Shown: positions 29,575-37,390, numbered from the stretch's first letter. The stretch: 42,354 nt of DNA from Methylibium sp. (GCA_013824165.1 PNNH01000013.1:1-42354); one strand, 5' to 3'. The notes: a model not told the origin generated them from the sequence alone. A program made the numbers and translations.

Positions 29575-32500
29575 CTATTCAAAGCGCTCATTGCGCGCCT
29601 GATGCTCTTCGAGCTCCCGCCTAGTCTCGCGGTCAATCGTGAGCATCACACGGCTTCTCCAACTCGCGGCGACATTGGCATTCTCGTGTCCCAGTGCGTC
29701 CGCCAACTGATCCAACAAGGGTAGTCGCTGCCGGATGGCCTCCGCCCGTGAGCCACTCCATCCAGAAGGCTCAACAAGTTCCACGAGTACGGCGCCGACA
29801 GCAACAGGATCGGGTGAGTTTTTAAGCAGCGTCATGACGCGCTCGGACCACTTCGGGGCTTGGTTGCTCTCCGCGACGGCAAACGCAGGCAGCAACGGCG
29901 CGACCCTAGTCCATCTCTGCGGTGATCCGGTGCGACACCAGTCCATGAGCGCATCAATCGAAATTTCGGTTAACGCGCTGGTTCTACGGCCCCCAGCCAG
30001 TGCGTAGCGGCGCAAGTAGTAGTTGTCGGCGTCATCCTCATCGCCCACCAGAGCATTCAAGGCGAGGTGCGGTTGAACCTTGAACAAGGCCGCAATCGTT
30101 TCGCTGAGGTCATAGCGCGAGAACGTGCGGTCGTCGAACCTCTGGCGCAACGTCGAGAGCAGGGTGCGTGCCGTCGATTCCCCCTCAGGTCCGCAAAGGA
30201 ATACTTTGATCAGGCCAGAGAGCTCATGATCCAGCCGACCACGCTGGTTGGCGAGAGAAGCGTTCGCGATCAAAGTGTGAGCGACTGCCGTCACAAGGGG
30301 ACCGCTCGGATGGTCTTTGCCATGGAGGTGCATGTATAGAACATCGATGGCGACACCCAGACCATCCGGTTTGATGCTCAACTTCTGCAGCAATCCGGCA
30401 AGAAGGTCGTCCGACAAGTGTTCGGTTGCGCGGCCGATCGCAAGATACTGGAAAGCCCACGCGGTCACGGCGGGGTTGTCCATGGACGCGAGCAAGCGAC
30501 TGCATCCTGACTCATCGAGAGGGGCGCTCAGCTGAAGTACCGGAACCCACGATGCGAGAGCTGCGCGGCCCATCGCCTCATTGAGGCAGCGCTCGAATGC
30601 GCCCCGATCCCGTGCATGCGTTGCATGCAAAAAGCCCCGGAGGATCTGGACATTTCGCAGCTCTTCAGGTGTGTCTTCAAAGGCCTTTGTCATTGCCGCC
30701 CAGCACGCGTTCAACGACTCCACGGCATCGGCCAAGCCTGCACCAAAGCTCCAATGCCGACCTTGCTGATTCGTGACCAGCAGAGGCATAAGGACATCGA
30801 AGGACGCCGGGTCATTGGCGACGAGTTGGCCGAGCTCCTTTGCGCACACTTCAGCACGTTCGTAGCCAGAGACGGCGTCCTCCCCGTCGGCGTAGTCCAG
30901 CCCGGTGGCATAGTCGGCCAGCACCGTGGCCTTCACTCGGGCGACGAGCGTCTTCGGGCGTGCGCGCTCCTCCAACCTCTTAAGCCGTTGGAGCACTTCG
31001 GCGCGAAGCGACTTTTCGTCGAACCGGATGGTTTCCCGGATGCCTAGCCATCCACGCTCCCAGCCCGATTCAATCAACCGCTCAGCGACGGGCTCCAGCA
31101 CGTCCGCCATGCCCGCAAATGACCAGAGTGTCCGAAAGCGCCTGGCCAGAAGATCTCGCGCTTCGGAGGCCCATGGTCCGTTTCCCGTGGCCACTTCGTC
31201 GGCGAGATTGATAAAGGTAGCGAACCAGTCGTGGATCGCTTTCCCCTGCGGGTTGGAACCATAGTCGCGCACACGAGCGCCAAATTCGAACTCGTAGCTT
31301 GATGAGAAGTGATGCGCTTCCAAGGCGGAGGCAAGTGCCTTCAAGCCAATTTTCCCAAGCACTGCATCACCAGACTCCAATGCCCCGCGGATCCAATTCG
31401 CGCGTTGTTCCGTTGTAGCGTGCGTACCCGAAAGGTAAAGGGTAAAGAGGGAGGCAATGACGGATCGGGTGGGATCCATGCGCTCATCCTCAGCCTCAGT
31501 GCGAGCAAAAGCGATGAGGACAGACAGGCATTCGTCGAAGTACTTTGCCTCGTAGGCTATGGAGCGGAGCAGCCGAACAAAGCGCGTGCGTGAGGGTGCT
31601 TGCGCTGACAGCAGCTCTGCCGACATGGGCCCCTCGACGGCTCGCCTGATGGCGGACAACGTCCCTGCAGGAGAAACTGGCGCAATGTTGGACAGAACTT
31701 CGAGCAGGAATGGGGAGAGGCCTGCTACGTCCCCCAGGAGACCGCCCTCAGCCAGCCAACAGTTAGCAAATCTCTCGGCAGATGGTGAGGTGTGCAGGTA
31801 GCCGAGCCGCCGAGAGAATGAGCGCAGCAATCTACCTTGGGTCGCCACCAGCTTCTCATGCACCAGTGCGTGTGGAATGGAATCGAGCGCTTGCGCCGCA
31901 AGTTGGTTCGCGATCGCATGAGGAAGAATGGCGCGCCACTTGCCTCGGCGCTGTGCCAGGCCACGCTGCTGGAGGTCAGTCACAAGCCGATAGAGCGTCA
32001 GGGGCGAAATTTCAGCGAGTGCGGATAGTGCGCTGAGTTCGCCTTCCAGATCTTCTCCATCGAACGAATAGACGAGGGCACATGCTTCGGCGGCTATCTT
32101 CAGTTCGCGATGCACTTCCTTGCCGAGCCAAAAGAGGCGATCGAACAACGCACGATCGGTCAGACCAGCGAGCGAGTCATTGGAGCCCATCGTGTTGGCC
32201 AAGGCGATTGCGACACGGGAGTTGCCATCTGCGAAATCGGTGATGGTCTGGGCATTGACTTGCGAGATCTGGGGAAATTGCTGCTCGATGACTTTCGCGA
32301 TGAGGTTTGGGGACGCAGCGTCAAGCTGAAAGACGCTGGTCTCAATGGGCAAGTCCTCGCGAATGTCGTATTCGATTGTCAATAGGCTCACACGATCAGA
32401 GATCTTGCAGCGCGCAGTGAGCTGACCGTGAAGTTCGGAGCCACAGTTGTCGACGATCAGAATCGCTCGACGGCGCGAGGCGAGCAGGTCGTCGAGCAGT

Positions 32501-33582
32501 GCCAAGGGGGGCGGGTTGGAGCCTTCCCCTGTGTCGGTATAGATCGCATGGTCCTGCGGGAGCGCCTCGGGCGCTGCCTCCTCTTCGAATAGCGCCTGCG
32601 CAAAGCGCGTCTTTCCGACGCCGGACAGGCCTGTCAAGCGAATCGAGCTCCCCCCAGTTCTGAGCAGGGACCTGATCTTGCGGAGGCCATCGGTCAACGT
32701 GAGACCGTTCTCCCGATCATGGGGGTCAAACAACCGGTGTTTTTCGTCGGGGAGGAAGGGCTGGGCTTTGCCATCACGCGTGCTCGACCACTGCCCATAA
32801 GGACGCCAACCCTGAAGCGCGCGTCCCAACTGGCTTCGGACCCATGCGACAACACCAGGATGCCGATTGGTCCAGTCGGCCAATCTCTGTGCGTCGTAAT
32901 AGTCTACAAAGACGTTCCCGGCTTCGGCTTCGCCGGCCACTGCAGCTTTCATTGCCGCGACGCGACGCTGGTATTCGGCATCTGCCGCAGCGTCAGATGT
33001 CGCGATGATGTATGCGCCGTTTCGTTGGATCAACTCCTGTATAGAGGACCGCAGAACGCCCCCTGGGCACATCTCCTTCTGGATCGCGCTCGGTCCCATC
33101 TTGGTCGCTTTGACCTGGAAGCCGACAACGCTTCGTTCGAAGTGGGACCTTTCGGCGTCCTTGTCGGAGAGCTGAACCCTGACGTCGACGCCTCCATCAG
33201 GTGCACGCTGATCACCTCCCCGTGTCACCGGCATCGGCGGGAGCTCGGCGTCAGCCAAGCGGGCGATGCAAAGTCGCGCAACGAGGTCTCGAAGATCGGT
33301 GTCGGACAGATCCGCAACGTCTCGGGGGGAGACCTCGAAAAGTTGCTGAGCGCCTTGAGGTGTCGGCTTGCTCTTCTTGGGACGAGCTCCTCTGGATTGC
33401 CCGCGGGTCACTTGGAGGTCGCCGCTAACCTCAAGAGCGCGCACGTGCTTCTGCGCCGCACTTCGCGACGCGAATCCACAGGCTGTGGCGATTTCGTCAA
33501 GCGTGGGTGGGCGCCCATCCGCCTCTACTCTGGCCTGGATGAATGCCAGGACTTGACGCCGGCGGTCGTTTGATTTGCTCAT
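29575..33582 (-). CDS. LexA-type wHTH–PD-(D/E)XK-like–STAND NTPase fusion, probable antiviral sensor-effector
   Basis: A 1335-residue fusion from ATG at 33582 (a TTG at 33591 has a better-spaced AGGAG). Residues 1–68 match the LexA DNA-binding domain: RRQVLAFIQARVEADGRPPT, DEIATACGF, SAAQKHVRAL, then GQSRGARP. Residues about 110–250 look like a restriction-type nuclease: GGVDVRV (D133) and GFQVKAT (Q156, K158). A P-loop NTPase follows: Walker A GLSGVGKTRF at 318–327 and Walker B AILIVDN at 373–379. From about 560 to the end it is all-helical, TPR/HEAT-like. Nuclease–STAND–helical-repeat is the plan of Avs anti-phage sensors; the LexA head is unusual. LexA's own protease domain is absent. Confidence 0.75.
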   Translation of the reverse strand: MSKSNDRRRQVLAFIQARVEADGRPPTLDEIATACGFASRSAAQKHVRALEVSGDLQVTRGQSRGARPKKSKPTPQGAQQLFEVSPRDVADLSDTDLRDLVARLCIARLADAELPPMPVTRGGDQRAPDGGVDVRVQLSDKDAERSHFERSVVGFQVKATKMGPSAIQKEMCPGGVLRSSIQELIQRNGAYIIATSDAAADAEYQRRVAAMKAAVAGEAEAGNVFVDYYDAQRLADWTNRHPGVVAWVRSQLGRALQGWRPYGQWSSTRDGKAQPFLPDEKHRLFDPHDRENGLTLTDGLRKIRSLLRTGGSSIRLTGLSGVGKTRFAQALFEEEAAPEALPQDHAIYTDTGEGSNPPPLALLDDLLASRRRAILIVDNCGSELHGQLTARCKISDRVSLLTIEYDIREDLPIETSVFQLDAASPNLIAKVIEQQFPQISQVNAQTITDFADGNSRVAIALANTMGSNDSLAGLTDRALFDRLFWLGKEVHRELKIAAEACALVYSFDGEDLEGELSALSALAEISPLTLYRLVTDLQQRGLAQRRGKWRAILPHAIANQLAAQALDSIPHALVHEKLVATQGRLLRSFSRRLGYLHTSPSAERFANCWLAEGGLLGDVAGLSPFLLEVLSNIAPVSPAGTLSAIRRAVEGPMSAELLSAQAPSRTRFVRLLRSIAYEAKYFDECLSVLIAFARTEAEDERMDPTRSVIASLFTLYLSGTHATTEQRANWIRGALESGDAVLGKIGLKALASALEAHHFSSSYEFEFGARVRDYGSNPQGKAIHDWFATFINLADEVATGNGPWASEARDLLARRFRTLWSFAGMADVLEPVAERLIESGWERGWLGIRETIRFDEKSLRAEVLQRLKRLEERARPKTLVARVKATVLADYATGLDYADGEDAVSGYERAEVCAKELGQLVANDPASFDVLMPLLVTNQQGRHWSFGAGLADAVESLNACWAAMTKAFEDTPEELRNVQILRGFLHATHARDRGAFERCLNEAMGRAALASWVPVLQLSAPLDESGCSRLLASMDNPAVTAWAFQYLAIGRATEHLSDDLLAGLLQKLSIKPDGLGVAIDVLYMHLHGKDHPSGPLVTAVAHTLIANASLANQRGRLDHELSGLIKVFLCGPEGESTARTLLSTLRQRFDDRTFSRYDLSETIAALFKVQPHLALNALVGDEDDADNYYLRRYALAGGRRTSALTEISIDALMDWCRTGSPQRWTRVAPLLPAFAVAESNQAPKWSERVMTLLKNSPDPVAVGAVLVELVEPSGWSGSRAEAIRQRLPLLDQLADALGHENANVAASWRSRVMLTIDRETRRELEEHQARNERFE

Positions 33583-33585
33583 AGA

Positions 33586-33619
33586 GAACAACTGTACTCC
33601 TAAAAGAGAACATTTGTAC
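33586..33619 (-). promoter_or_regulatory. twin GAAC-N4-GTAC sites over the start of the LexA–STAND gene
   Basis: Two copies of one pattern, GAACAACTGTAC (33586–33597) and GAACATTTGTAC (33608–33619), lie 22 bp apart, about two helical turns, and 4 bases upstream of the ATG. The half-sites resemble the GAAC-N4-GTTC box of Gram-positive LexA. A TTGGCA hexamer at 33625–33630 (minus strand) is 17 bases from a weak TCTTTT, with the upstream site inside the spacer. Binding by the fused LexA domain would repress its own gene. Confidence 0.6.
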
Positions 33620-33858
33620 ACTCCTGCCAATGAACTATCGGAGCTCGACCAGAGCTGGAGTTGGGTGGTGCGAAGGCCGCCCCGGGGGCCGCGCCCCCGC
33701 GGGCATGGACAAGTCCCCGCCCACCGGCCGCCCTGCGGCCCGTGGACGGCCGCTGCGCGGTGCGGACTTGCCCACACCCGCCCCCGCATTTAAAAAAAAT
33801 CCCCCCCAATTCAACGCAGGCCCGCACTCCCAAATCCTTGTGTTTGCTCCTACTGTTA

Positions 33859-33941
33859 ATCCGTTGGAGACCACCCGTTGGTCACCATCCGCTGTAAACC
33901 AACGGATGGTCCATCCGAGCAAATCAACGGATGGTGGTCAC
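33859..33941. repeat. iteron-like cluster around a CCGTTGG/CCAACGG core
   Basis: Four copies of one core lie in 83 bases: ATCCGTTGG (33859–33867), ACCCGTTGG (33873–33881), then inverted CCAACGGATGGT (33899–33910) and TCAACGGATGGT (33924–33935). GGTCACCATCCG (33880–33891) and CGGATGGTGGTCAC (33928–33941) extend the symmetry. The cluster ends at the stop of the Rep-like gene. The rest of 33620–33858 is GC-rich, with the hairpin GGGGGC-CGC-GCCCCC and an A8/C7 run near 33790. It could be a replication origin or an operator array. Confidence 0.6.
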
Positions 33942-33942
33942 A

Positions 33943-34308
33943 TCAATGGTCGTATCGCGAAAGGTCGAACACCAGCTCCCAGACGAAGCGGCCATCAGCC
34001 CCATTGCACTGATGACTCACCACCATACCCGCGCCCTCAAGCTCCTCCTTCACACTTCGCCAGGTGAAGTCGGTGATGCCAAGCGTGCCACAGAGAGCAC
34101 TCACCACTGGCGTCCAGCCGATCGGCCGACCGTACAAATAAGCAACCAAAACCCGTGCCTTCAGACTGATCGTCTTGTCTTGGAAAACCCGGTCAGGGAC
34201 AAGCCCAAATCCGTGATCGATCCTCTTGACCCTGATGATGGCGCCGCGATTCTGAAAGCGCGGGCGACCTGACTTCTCGGTCTTACGCGAAGAACCTCGG
34301 GGCCTCAC
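33943..34308 (-). CDS. replication-protein-like helix-turn-helix protein
   Basis: A 121-residue protein. After a basic start, the core (DKTISLKARVLVAYLYGRPIG, then WTPVVSALCGTLGITDFTW and SVKEELEGAGMV) matches the winged-helix part of plasmid and phage replication proteins of the 'LSLKAKGLLAYL' type. It is short for a full initiator, so it may be a control or helper protein. It overlaps the upstream gene by 4 bases (ATGA) and is followed by iteron-like repeats, as rep genes often are. Confidence 0.55.
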   Translation of the reverse strand: MRPRGSSRKTEKSGRPRFQNRGAIIRVKRIDHGFGLVPDRVFQDKTISLKARVLVAYLYGRPIGWTPVVSALCGTLGITDFTWRSVKEELEGAGMVVSHQCNGADGRFVWELVFDLSRYDH

Positions 34309-34634
34309 CTGTCGCCCTCATCAATGCCTTGCGCCCGCTGTTGCAGCATGGCCATTCTCTCGGCGCACACACCGCGCCGCCGGCGGTGGCGCATGAAAGG
34401 CTCGCCTTTGACGACGTCGACAACGAGCTGATGGCCACGCCCTTTGCCATCCGGCGCATGGACGATCGGCCAAGGGTTTGGCGGCGGCTCACGCCCCTCC
34501 TCTGCCGCTCGCGCACATGCTCTCTTCCAGCGCGCGCGCGCGTTGTGCAAGGCCTGCCTGGTTACATCGAGCGCACCCGCCGCTAGGACCAGATCCAGTG
34601 GCTGATACCGCCGGCTGTCGGTTCGGTAGGTCAT
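34305..34634 (-). CDS. 109-residue basic protein, unknown
   Basis: The middle gene of a three-gene operon joined by ATGA overlaps on both sides. The N-terminal half carries a helix-turn-helix-like stretch (LDLVLAAGALDVTRQALHNA) and the rest is basic, with RHRRRRGV near the end. It could be a DNA-binding regulator. No family recognised. Confidence 0.55.
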   Translation of the reverse strand: MTYRTDSRRYQPLDLVLAAGALDVTRQALHNARARWKRACARAAEEGREPPPNPWPIVHAPDGKGRGHQLVVDVVKGEPFMRHRRRRGVCAERMAMLQQRAQGIDEGDR

Positions 34635-34990
34635 TGCTGCCCCCCTTCGGCACGTAGCGCGACTTGGGCCGCTTTGGTAGGCCGACCGCGACGCCGCTTT
34701 GCCTGGGCGATCCTCGGCGCCCCTGGCCCAACTCCCTGATGCACTCCATGCGCGGGAGGCTGGGCAGCGACGAAGGCGAAGATCGCCGCCTCGCTGAACA
34801 GAATTCGGCCGAACAGCCGTGAGGGGCGCGGCAAGCGCTCTGGCTCCTTCTTGAGCCAGTGGTAAACAGTAAATCGATTGATCTTGAACCGATCAGCCAG
34901 TTGCTCGACCGTGATGAAGGTCGAGCCTGAGGTGTCGATGCCGCGGCTAGCGTCTGCGCGGCCTTCAGCGAGCAAGAAAGACTTGGACAT
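34631..34990 (-). CDS. AlpA/MerR-like HTH protein, putative excisionase
   Basis: A 119-residue protein with a small winged-HTH core (STFITVEQLADRFKINRFTV, then YHWLKKEPERLPRPSRLFGR and ILFSEAAIFAFV), the form found in AlpA and Xis-type proteins that read a helix and use a tryptophan/arginine-rich wing. A basic tail follows (AKRRRGRPTK). First gene of its operon and 450 bases from attR, so in the circular form it faces int across attP. Excision control is the likely role. Confidence 0.72.
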   Translation of the reverse strand: MSKSFLLAEGRADASRGIDTSGSTFITVEQLADRFKINRFTVYHWLKKEPERLPRPSRLFGRILFSEAAIFAFVAAQPPAHGVHQGVGPGAPRIAQAKRRRGRPTKAAQVALRAEGGQQ

Positions 34991-35441
34991 GCACGTCGCT
35001 CCATTTCTGGATTGACGAACCTCGTGGCCTTCTACATGCAGCCTCTCAGTGGCTCTCCAGACACCTCTAGAAGGTACCTAGCAGCAGGACCGCATGCAGA
35101 TTTACACGTATCCCCGTTTTCCGTCGCCCTAGAACGCGCGCCTCACCGACGGTGAGACCCCGGTATCGTTATCCCGGGCCGGCTGGATCAGTTTCTCAAC
35201 CTTACGTCAGCGTGCGAGGTCCGAAGTCGCACACCCAGCAGAGCCTGTCCAACTGCTTCAGGATAACAAAGCGTTTGGCCACATTGCAAGCACTTGTCGA
35301 GCGAGTGCACCAAAGCCTCAGCGACATTTTCCATGCGGCTGGTGCACTATCGGTGCAATCACTGCACCAATCAAACGCAAATCAAGCCAAAGCAAGACAA
35401 CTCGATTGCGCCGCAACCCGTTGATTTTCAACAGATTTACT
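34991..35441. other. element right-end control region
   Basis: No gene seen in 450 bases. It holds a perfect 7-bp inverted repeat around one base, CTCACCG-A-CGGTGAG (35142–35156), a second GC-rich stem near CCCGGGCCGG (35174–35183), and an A/T-richer stretch next to attR. Together with attL-side sequence it would make up attP and the divergent int/alpA-like promoters. Confidence 0.5.
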
Positions 35442-35488
35442 TGGCCCGACCGGAGGGAATCGAACCCCCAACCGCCCGCTTAGAAGGC
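35442..35488 (-). repeat. attR: 47-bp core inside the intact tRNA-Arg
   Basis: Identical to 13118–13164. Here the repeat is joined to the tRNA 5' half, so the element supplied the 3' half and kept the tRNA functional. Confidence 0.93.
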
Positions 35489-35518
35489 GGGTGCTCTATC
35501 CGGTTGAGCTACGGTCGG
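35442..35518 (-). tRNA. tRNA-Arg(UCU), CCA encoded
   Basis: Cloverleaf read on the minus strand: acceptor CCGACCG/CGGTCGG, U8-A9, D stem GCTC/GAGC, anticodon stem CCCGC/GCGGG with loop CTTCTAA (anticodon UCU), 5-base variable region, T stem GGGGG/CCCTC with loop TTCGATT, discriminator G and encoded CCA. All stems pair (one G·U). It is the integration target of the left-hand element. Confidence 0.96.
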
Positions 35519-35590
35519 CATGCTGGGCGGCAATTCTGCCACGCGCCTCAGCTTACTTGCGCCCAGAGCGCTGGGCCCTGAAAAGGAAAG

Positions 35591-35620
35591 AGCCGCCAAG
35601 GCGATTAAACCAAGGCGGCT
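35591..35620 (-). terminator. hairpin between the tRNA-Pro fragment and tRNA-Arg
   Basis: AGCCGCC (35591–35597) pairs with GGCGGCT (35614–35620). Read on the minus strand, a CTTTCCTTTT run follows the stem, so it should end transcription coming from tRNA-Pro. Confidence 0.7.
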
Positions 35621-35632
35621 CGATGCATTAGA

Positions 35633-35680
35633 TGGTCGGGGCGGCGGGATTCGAACTCGCGACCCTCTGCTCCCAAAGCG
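35633..35680 (-). tRNA. 3' fragment of tRNA-Pro(UGG): att site of the adjoining prophage
   Basis: On the minus strand the fragment has the encoded CCA, discriminator A, acceptor strand CGCCCCG, T arm GCGAG/CCCGC with loop TTCGAAT, variable region, and anticodon loop TTTGGGA (anticodon UGG). Upstream, the anticodon stem has one mismatch (TCCGC against GCAGA) and no D arm follows, so the gene is broken at that point. The intact tRNA-Pro should be at the far prophage end, outside the window. Confidence 0.85.
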
Positions 35681-35799
35681 GAGCAAGAATCCAGCAACCA
35701 TCGCGCAAACCTCAAGACCCCTCTAACGAAACTTGCCCGGCTTGCAGCAATTTTGCCCAGGCACCACAAGCGGGCGTTAGAGGCTTTGCGGCGCTCATG

Positions 35800-35815
35800 C
35801 TGTATAAATGCACAG
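35800..35815. promoter_or_regulatory. LexA (SOS) box
   Basis: CTGTATAAATGCACAG is a full CTGT-N8-ACAG site, and with flanks (tg...ta) it is close to the 20-bp enterobacterial consensus. It overlaps the first codons of one possible start of the downstream gene, so it should fully block transcription when LexA is bound. Confidence 0.85.
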
Positions 35816-35816
35816 T

Positions 35817-36200
35817 ATGTATTTCTGGGTAAATCAGCTCCGCGAGAAGGGCGTCGTCATCCCCGGCCACCACATCGTGCGCCGCGAGGGAGCGCCTGGG
35901 CGCTTTGAAATGTCAGAGCAGATCGACCGCGAGACGCGGCGCACCGTGCGCGTGGCTCGGCTGTTCGCGATACCGCCAGCCGTGGGCGAGTTGCTGCCGC
36001 CGCTTGTGGATGCCGCGCTGATCTATGCCCGCGGCGAGATCTGGACCCTCACCGGCTTTGAGCGCGGAAGTGATTCGCTGATGCAGCCGGCCTACTTGCA
36101 GAGCTGGCGGATGCGGCCGTTTTCCTGGCAAGAGCTGCGCGAGCTGGCCGTGGAGCACATCGCCGCAGGGCTGGACCTCTCCCGCACCGCCAGCAGCTGA
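35817..36200 (+). CDS. SOS-regulated small protein at the prophage edge, unknown
   Basis: A 127-residue protein from ATG at 35817 (MYFWVNQLREKGVVIPGHHI); a frame from 35808 also exists, but it begins inside the LexA box. The RBS is poor, so translation may be leaderless. Content: RRTVRVARLFAIPPAVGELL, then YARGEIWTLTGFERGSDSLM, then a helical end (SWQELRELAVEHIAAGLDL). No signal peptide or recognised fold. Being plus-strand against a minus-strand prophage and under SOS control, it is probably expressed on its own in lysogens after DNA damage. Confidence 0.7.
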   Translation: MYFWVNQLREKGVVIPGHHIVRREGAPGRFEMSEQIDRETRRTVRVARLFAIPPAVGELLPPLVDAALIYARGEIWTLTGFERGSDSLMQPAYLQSWRMRPFSWQELRELAVEHIAAGLDLSRTASS

Positions 36201-36340
36201 CATCCAGCAGCCGCACGAAGAAATGGGGCGGCCTGGCGCCTATGCTTGACCGGCCAGGGCCTTGAGCCGCCGATCTGCAGACCGGCGTGCTGGACACACA
36301 GGCACCCATCGCGGCGCCTGGCGTGATCGCCCTGGCACCC

Positions 36341-36574
36341 CTACAGATCGCCCCAGGTGCTGTGGCCAGTGAACACCGGCGGCGGCAGCAGCTTTTCGCG
36401 CGGCGCGATCGGCTTGTAGCTCACCAGGCGCAGCCGGCCGTTGATCGTCTCGCCGTAGAGCGCATGCGGGAATGGGCCCCAGCGAGACCAGCGCCAGTAG
36501 ATGTCGCCCGCCCTGCCCTTCGCCCGGCGCCGGCGCCGCATGGCATAGGCCCAGATGATGCAGTTGGAGCGCAT
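36341..36574 (-). CDS. phage protein, 77 residues, unknown
   Basis: A small basic, tryptophan-rich protein: MRSNCIIWAYAMRRRRRAKG, then WSRWGPFPHALYGE and ISYKP-like SYKPIAPREK. Small phage proteins with a '(I)IIWA...RRSRWGxxPH' pattern occur near tail-fibre genes. Distinct reading and codon use support it as real. Last gene of the minus-strand run. Role unknown. Confidence 0.6.
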   Translation of the reverse strand: MRSNCIIWAYAMRRRRRAKGRAGDIYWRWSRWGPFPHALYGETINGRLRLVSYKPIAPREKLLPPPVFTGHSTWGDL

Positions 36575-36584
36575 GCCGGCTGCG

Positions 36585-36866
36585 CTACCGCTGACTGACC
36601 AGCAAGCGGATGACGCGAGAGTCGGTCCGGCCCTGGCTCGTCGTCACCGTGCACAGCACGGTGGTCTGATCACCCGGCTTGGCGCTTTGGGCCATGGTGA
36701 CCCACGCCGTGATCTTGTTGCCGGCGGGGGTGCTGCTGTTGCTGGTGATCGAGTCACCGGCCTGGATCGTGTGGCTGCTGATCGTCTCACCGACAGAAAG
36801 CCAGGCGCTCCAGTCCCACACAAGGTCGAGCGTTGCGCCCGGGGAAAATGGCAAGGGCTGCTGCAT
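36585..36866 (-). CDS. phage fibre–tail adaptor-like beta protein
   Basis: A 93-residue all-beta protein: LDLVWDWSAWLSVGETISSH, then ITSNSSTPAGNKITAWVTMA, then DQTTVLCTVTTSQGR and RLLVSQR. The 'DWSxWLxxGETI' start followed by an Ig-like domain is the pattern of phage fibre-tail adaptor proteins. It lies just downstream of the 173-residue gene and upstream of a 77-residue gene. Confidence 0.65.
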   Translation of the reverse strand: MQQPLPFSPGATLDLVWDWSAWLSVGETISSHTIQAGDSITSNSSTPAGNKITAWVTMAQSAKPGDQTTVLCTVTTSQGRTDSRVIRLLVSQR

Positions 36867-36868
36867 CT

Positions 36869-37390
36869 TTATTCCTTCATCACCTGTCTTGCTCTTGGGT
36901 CTTCAGGCGCTGGCGCACTGCGGGGCTGAATCTGCACAGCCGCCCCACGCGCATCTGGTTCAGCACCGAGAGCCGTATCCACAGCAGGCACCACAAGCAC
37001 CCGCAGATCCGGGGCAACAATGCAGGCTCGCGCCTCGGCCGCAACGCTGGCGCGCCTGCTGTCCTCGGGCACCAGCTGCAGCCTGGATTCAGCGTCCGGC
37101 AGCACTTGGCGCTGCTCGGCTTCCACCGCAACCATTCGCAGCTGCGGCGCCACCGCTTTGAGGCGTGCATCGGCCTCGACCTGCAGCGTGCGGACCTGGT
37201 GTTCAGCCTCTGCAGGCGCACGCTCTTCGAGCAGGTGCTCGGCAGCCGAGGCGCTGGGCAAGCCGGAGTAGCCGACCAGCAGCGCAGCCGCCGCAAGGCC
37301 TGCGGCCCCTGCAATGCGCTTGAGGTGCTCGGCAGCACTTTGTCCGGTCAGTCCGGACAGTTGGGCCAGGCGTTGAGCGGCAGTGGTCAT
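36869..37390 (-). CDS. phage protein with one membrane segment, unknown
   Basis: A 173-residue protein from MTTAAQRLAQLSGLTG at 37390, overlapping the stop of the previous gene (ATGA). A hydrophobic stretch (about 25–45, AGAAGLAAAALLVGYSGL) is followed by a long helical region rich in alanine, glutamate and arginine, then a proline/glycine-rich end. The extra six residues of the longer frame are ignored. Possibly a tail or lysis accessory. Confidence 0.6.
   Translation of the reverse strand: MTTAAQRLAQLSGLTGQSAAEHLKRIAGAAGLAAAALLVGYSGLPSASAAEHLLEERAPAEAEHQVRTLQVEADARLKAVAPQLRMVAVEAEQRQVLPDAESRLQLVPEDSRRASVAAEARACIVAPDLRVLVVPAVDTALGAEPDARGAAVQIQPRSAPAPEDPRARQVMKE

Larger units (their letters stand above)
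13118..35488. mobile_element. integrative mobilizable element in tRNA-Arg(UCU), about 22.3 kb
   Basis: The element is bounded by the two 47-bp att repeats; one repeat plus the interior is 22,324 bp. It holds a tyrosine integrase at the left end, an AlpA-like gene at the right end, a relaxase/MobC/TraKLM-like mobilization set around an oriT-like region, an envelope operon with a DotA/TraY homologue, two large defence-like genes, and iteron-like repeats beside a Rep-like gene. No coupling protein, VirB4-type ATPase or pilus genes are seen, so it should be mobilizable with a helper and not self-transmissible. Confidence 0.9.

Noticed and set aside
33585-33789. Longer frame for the LexA–STAND gene from 33789
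   Set aside because: The added residues are rich in Gly/Arg/Pro from a GC-rich hairpin region and lie upstream of the presumed operators; LexA homology starts at 33582.
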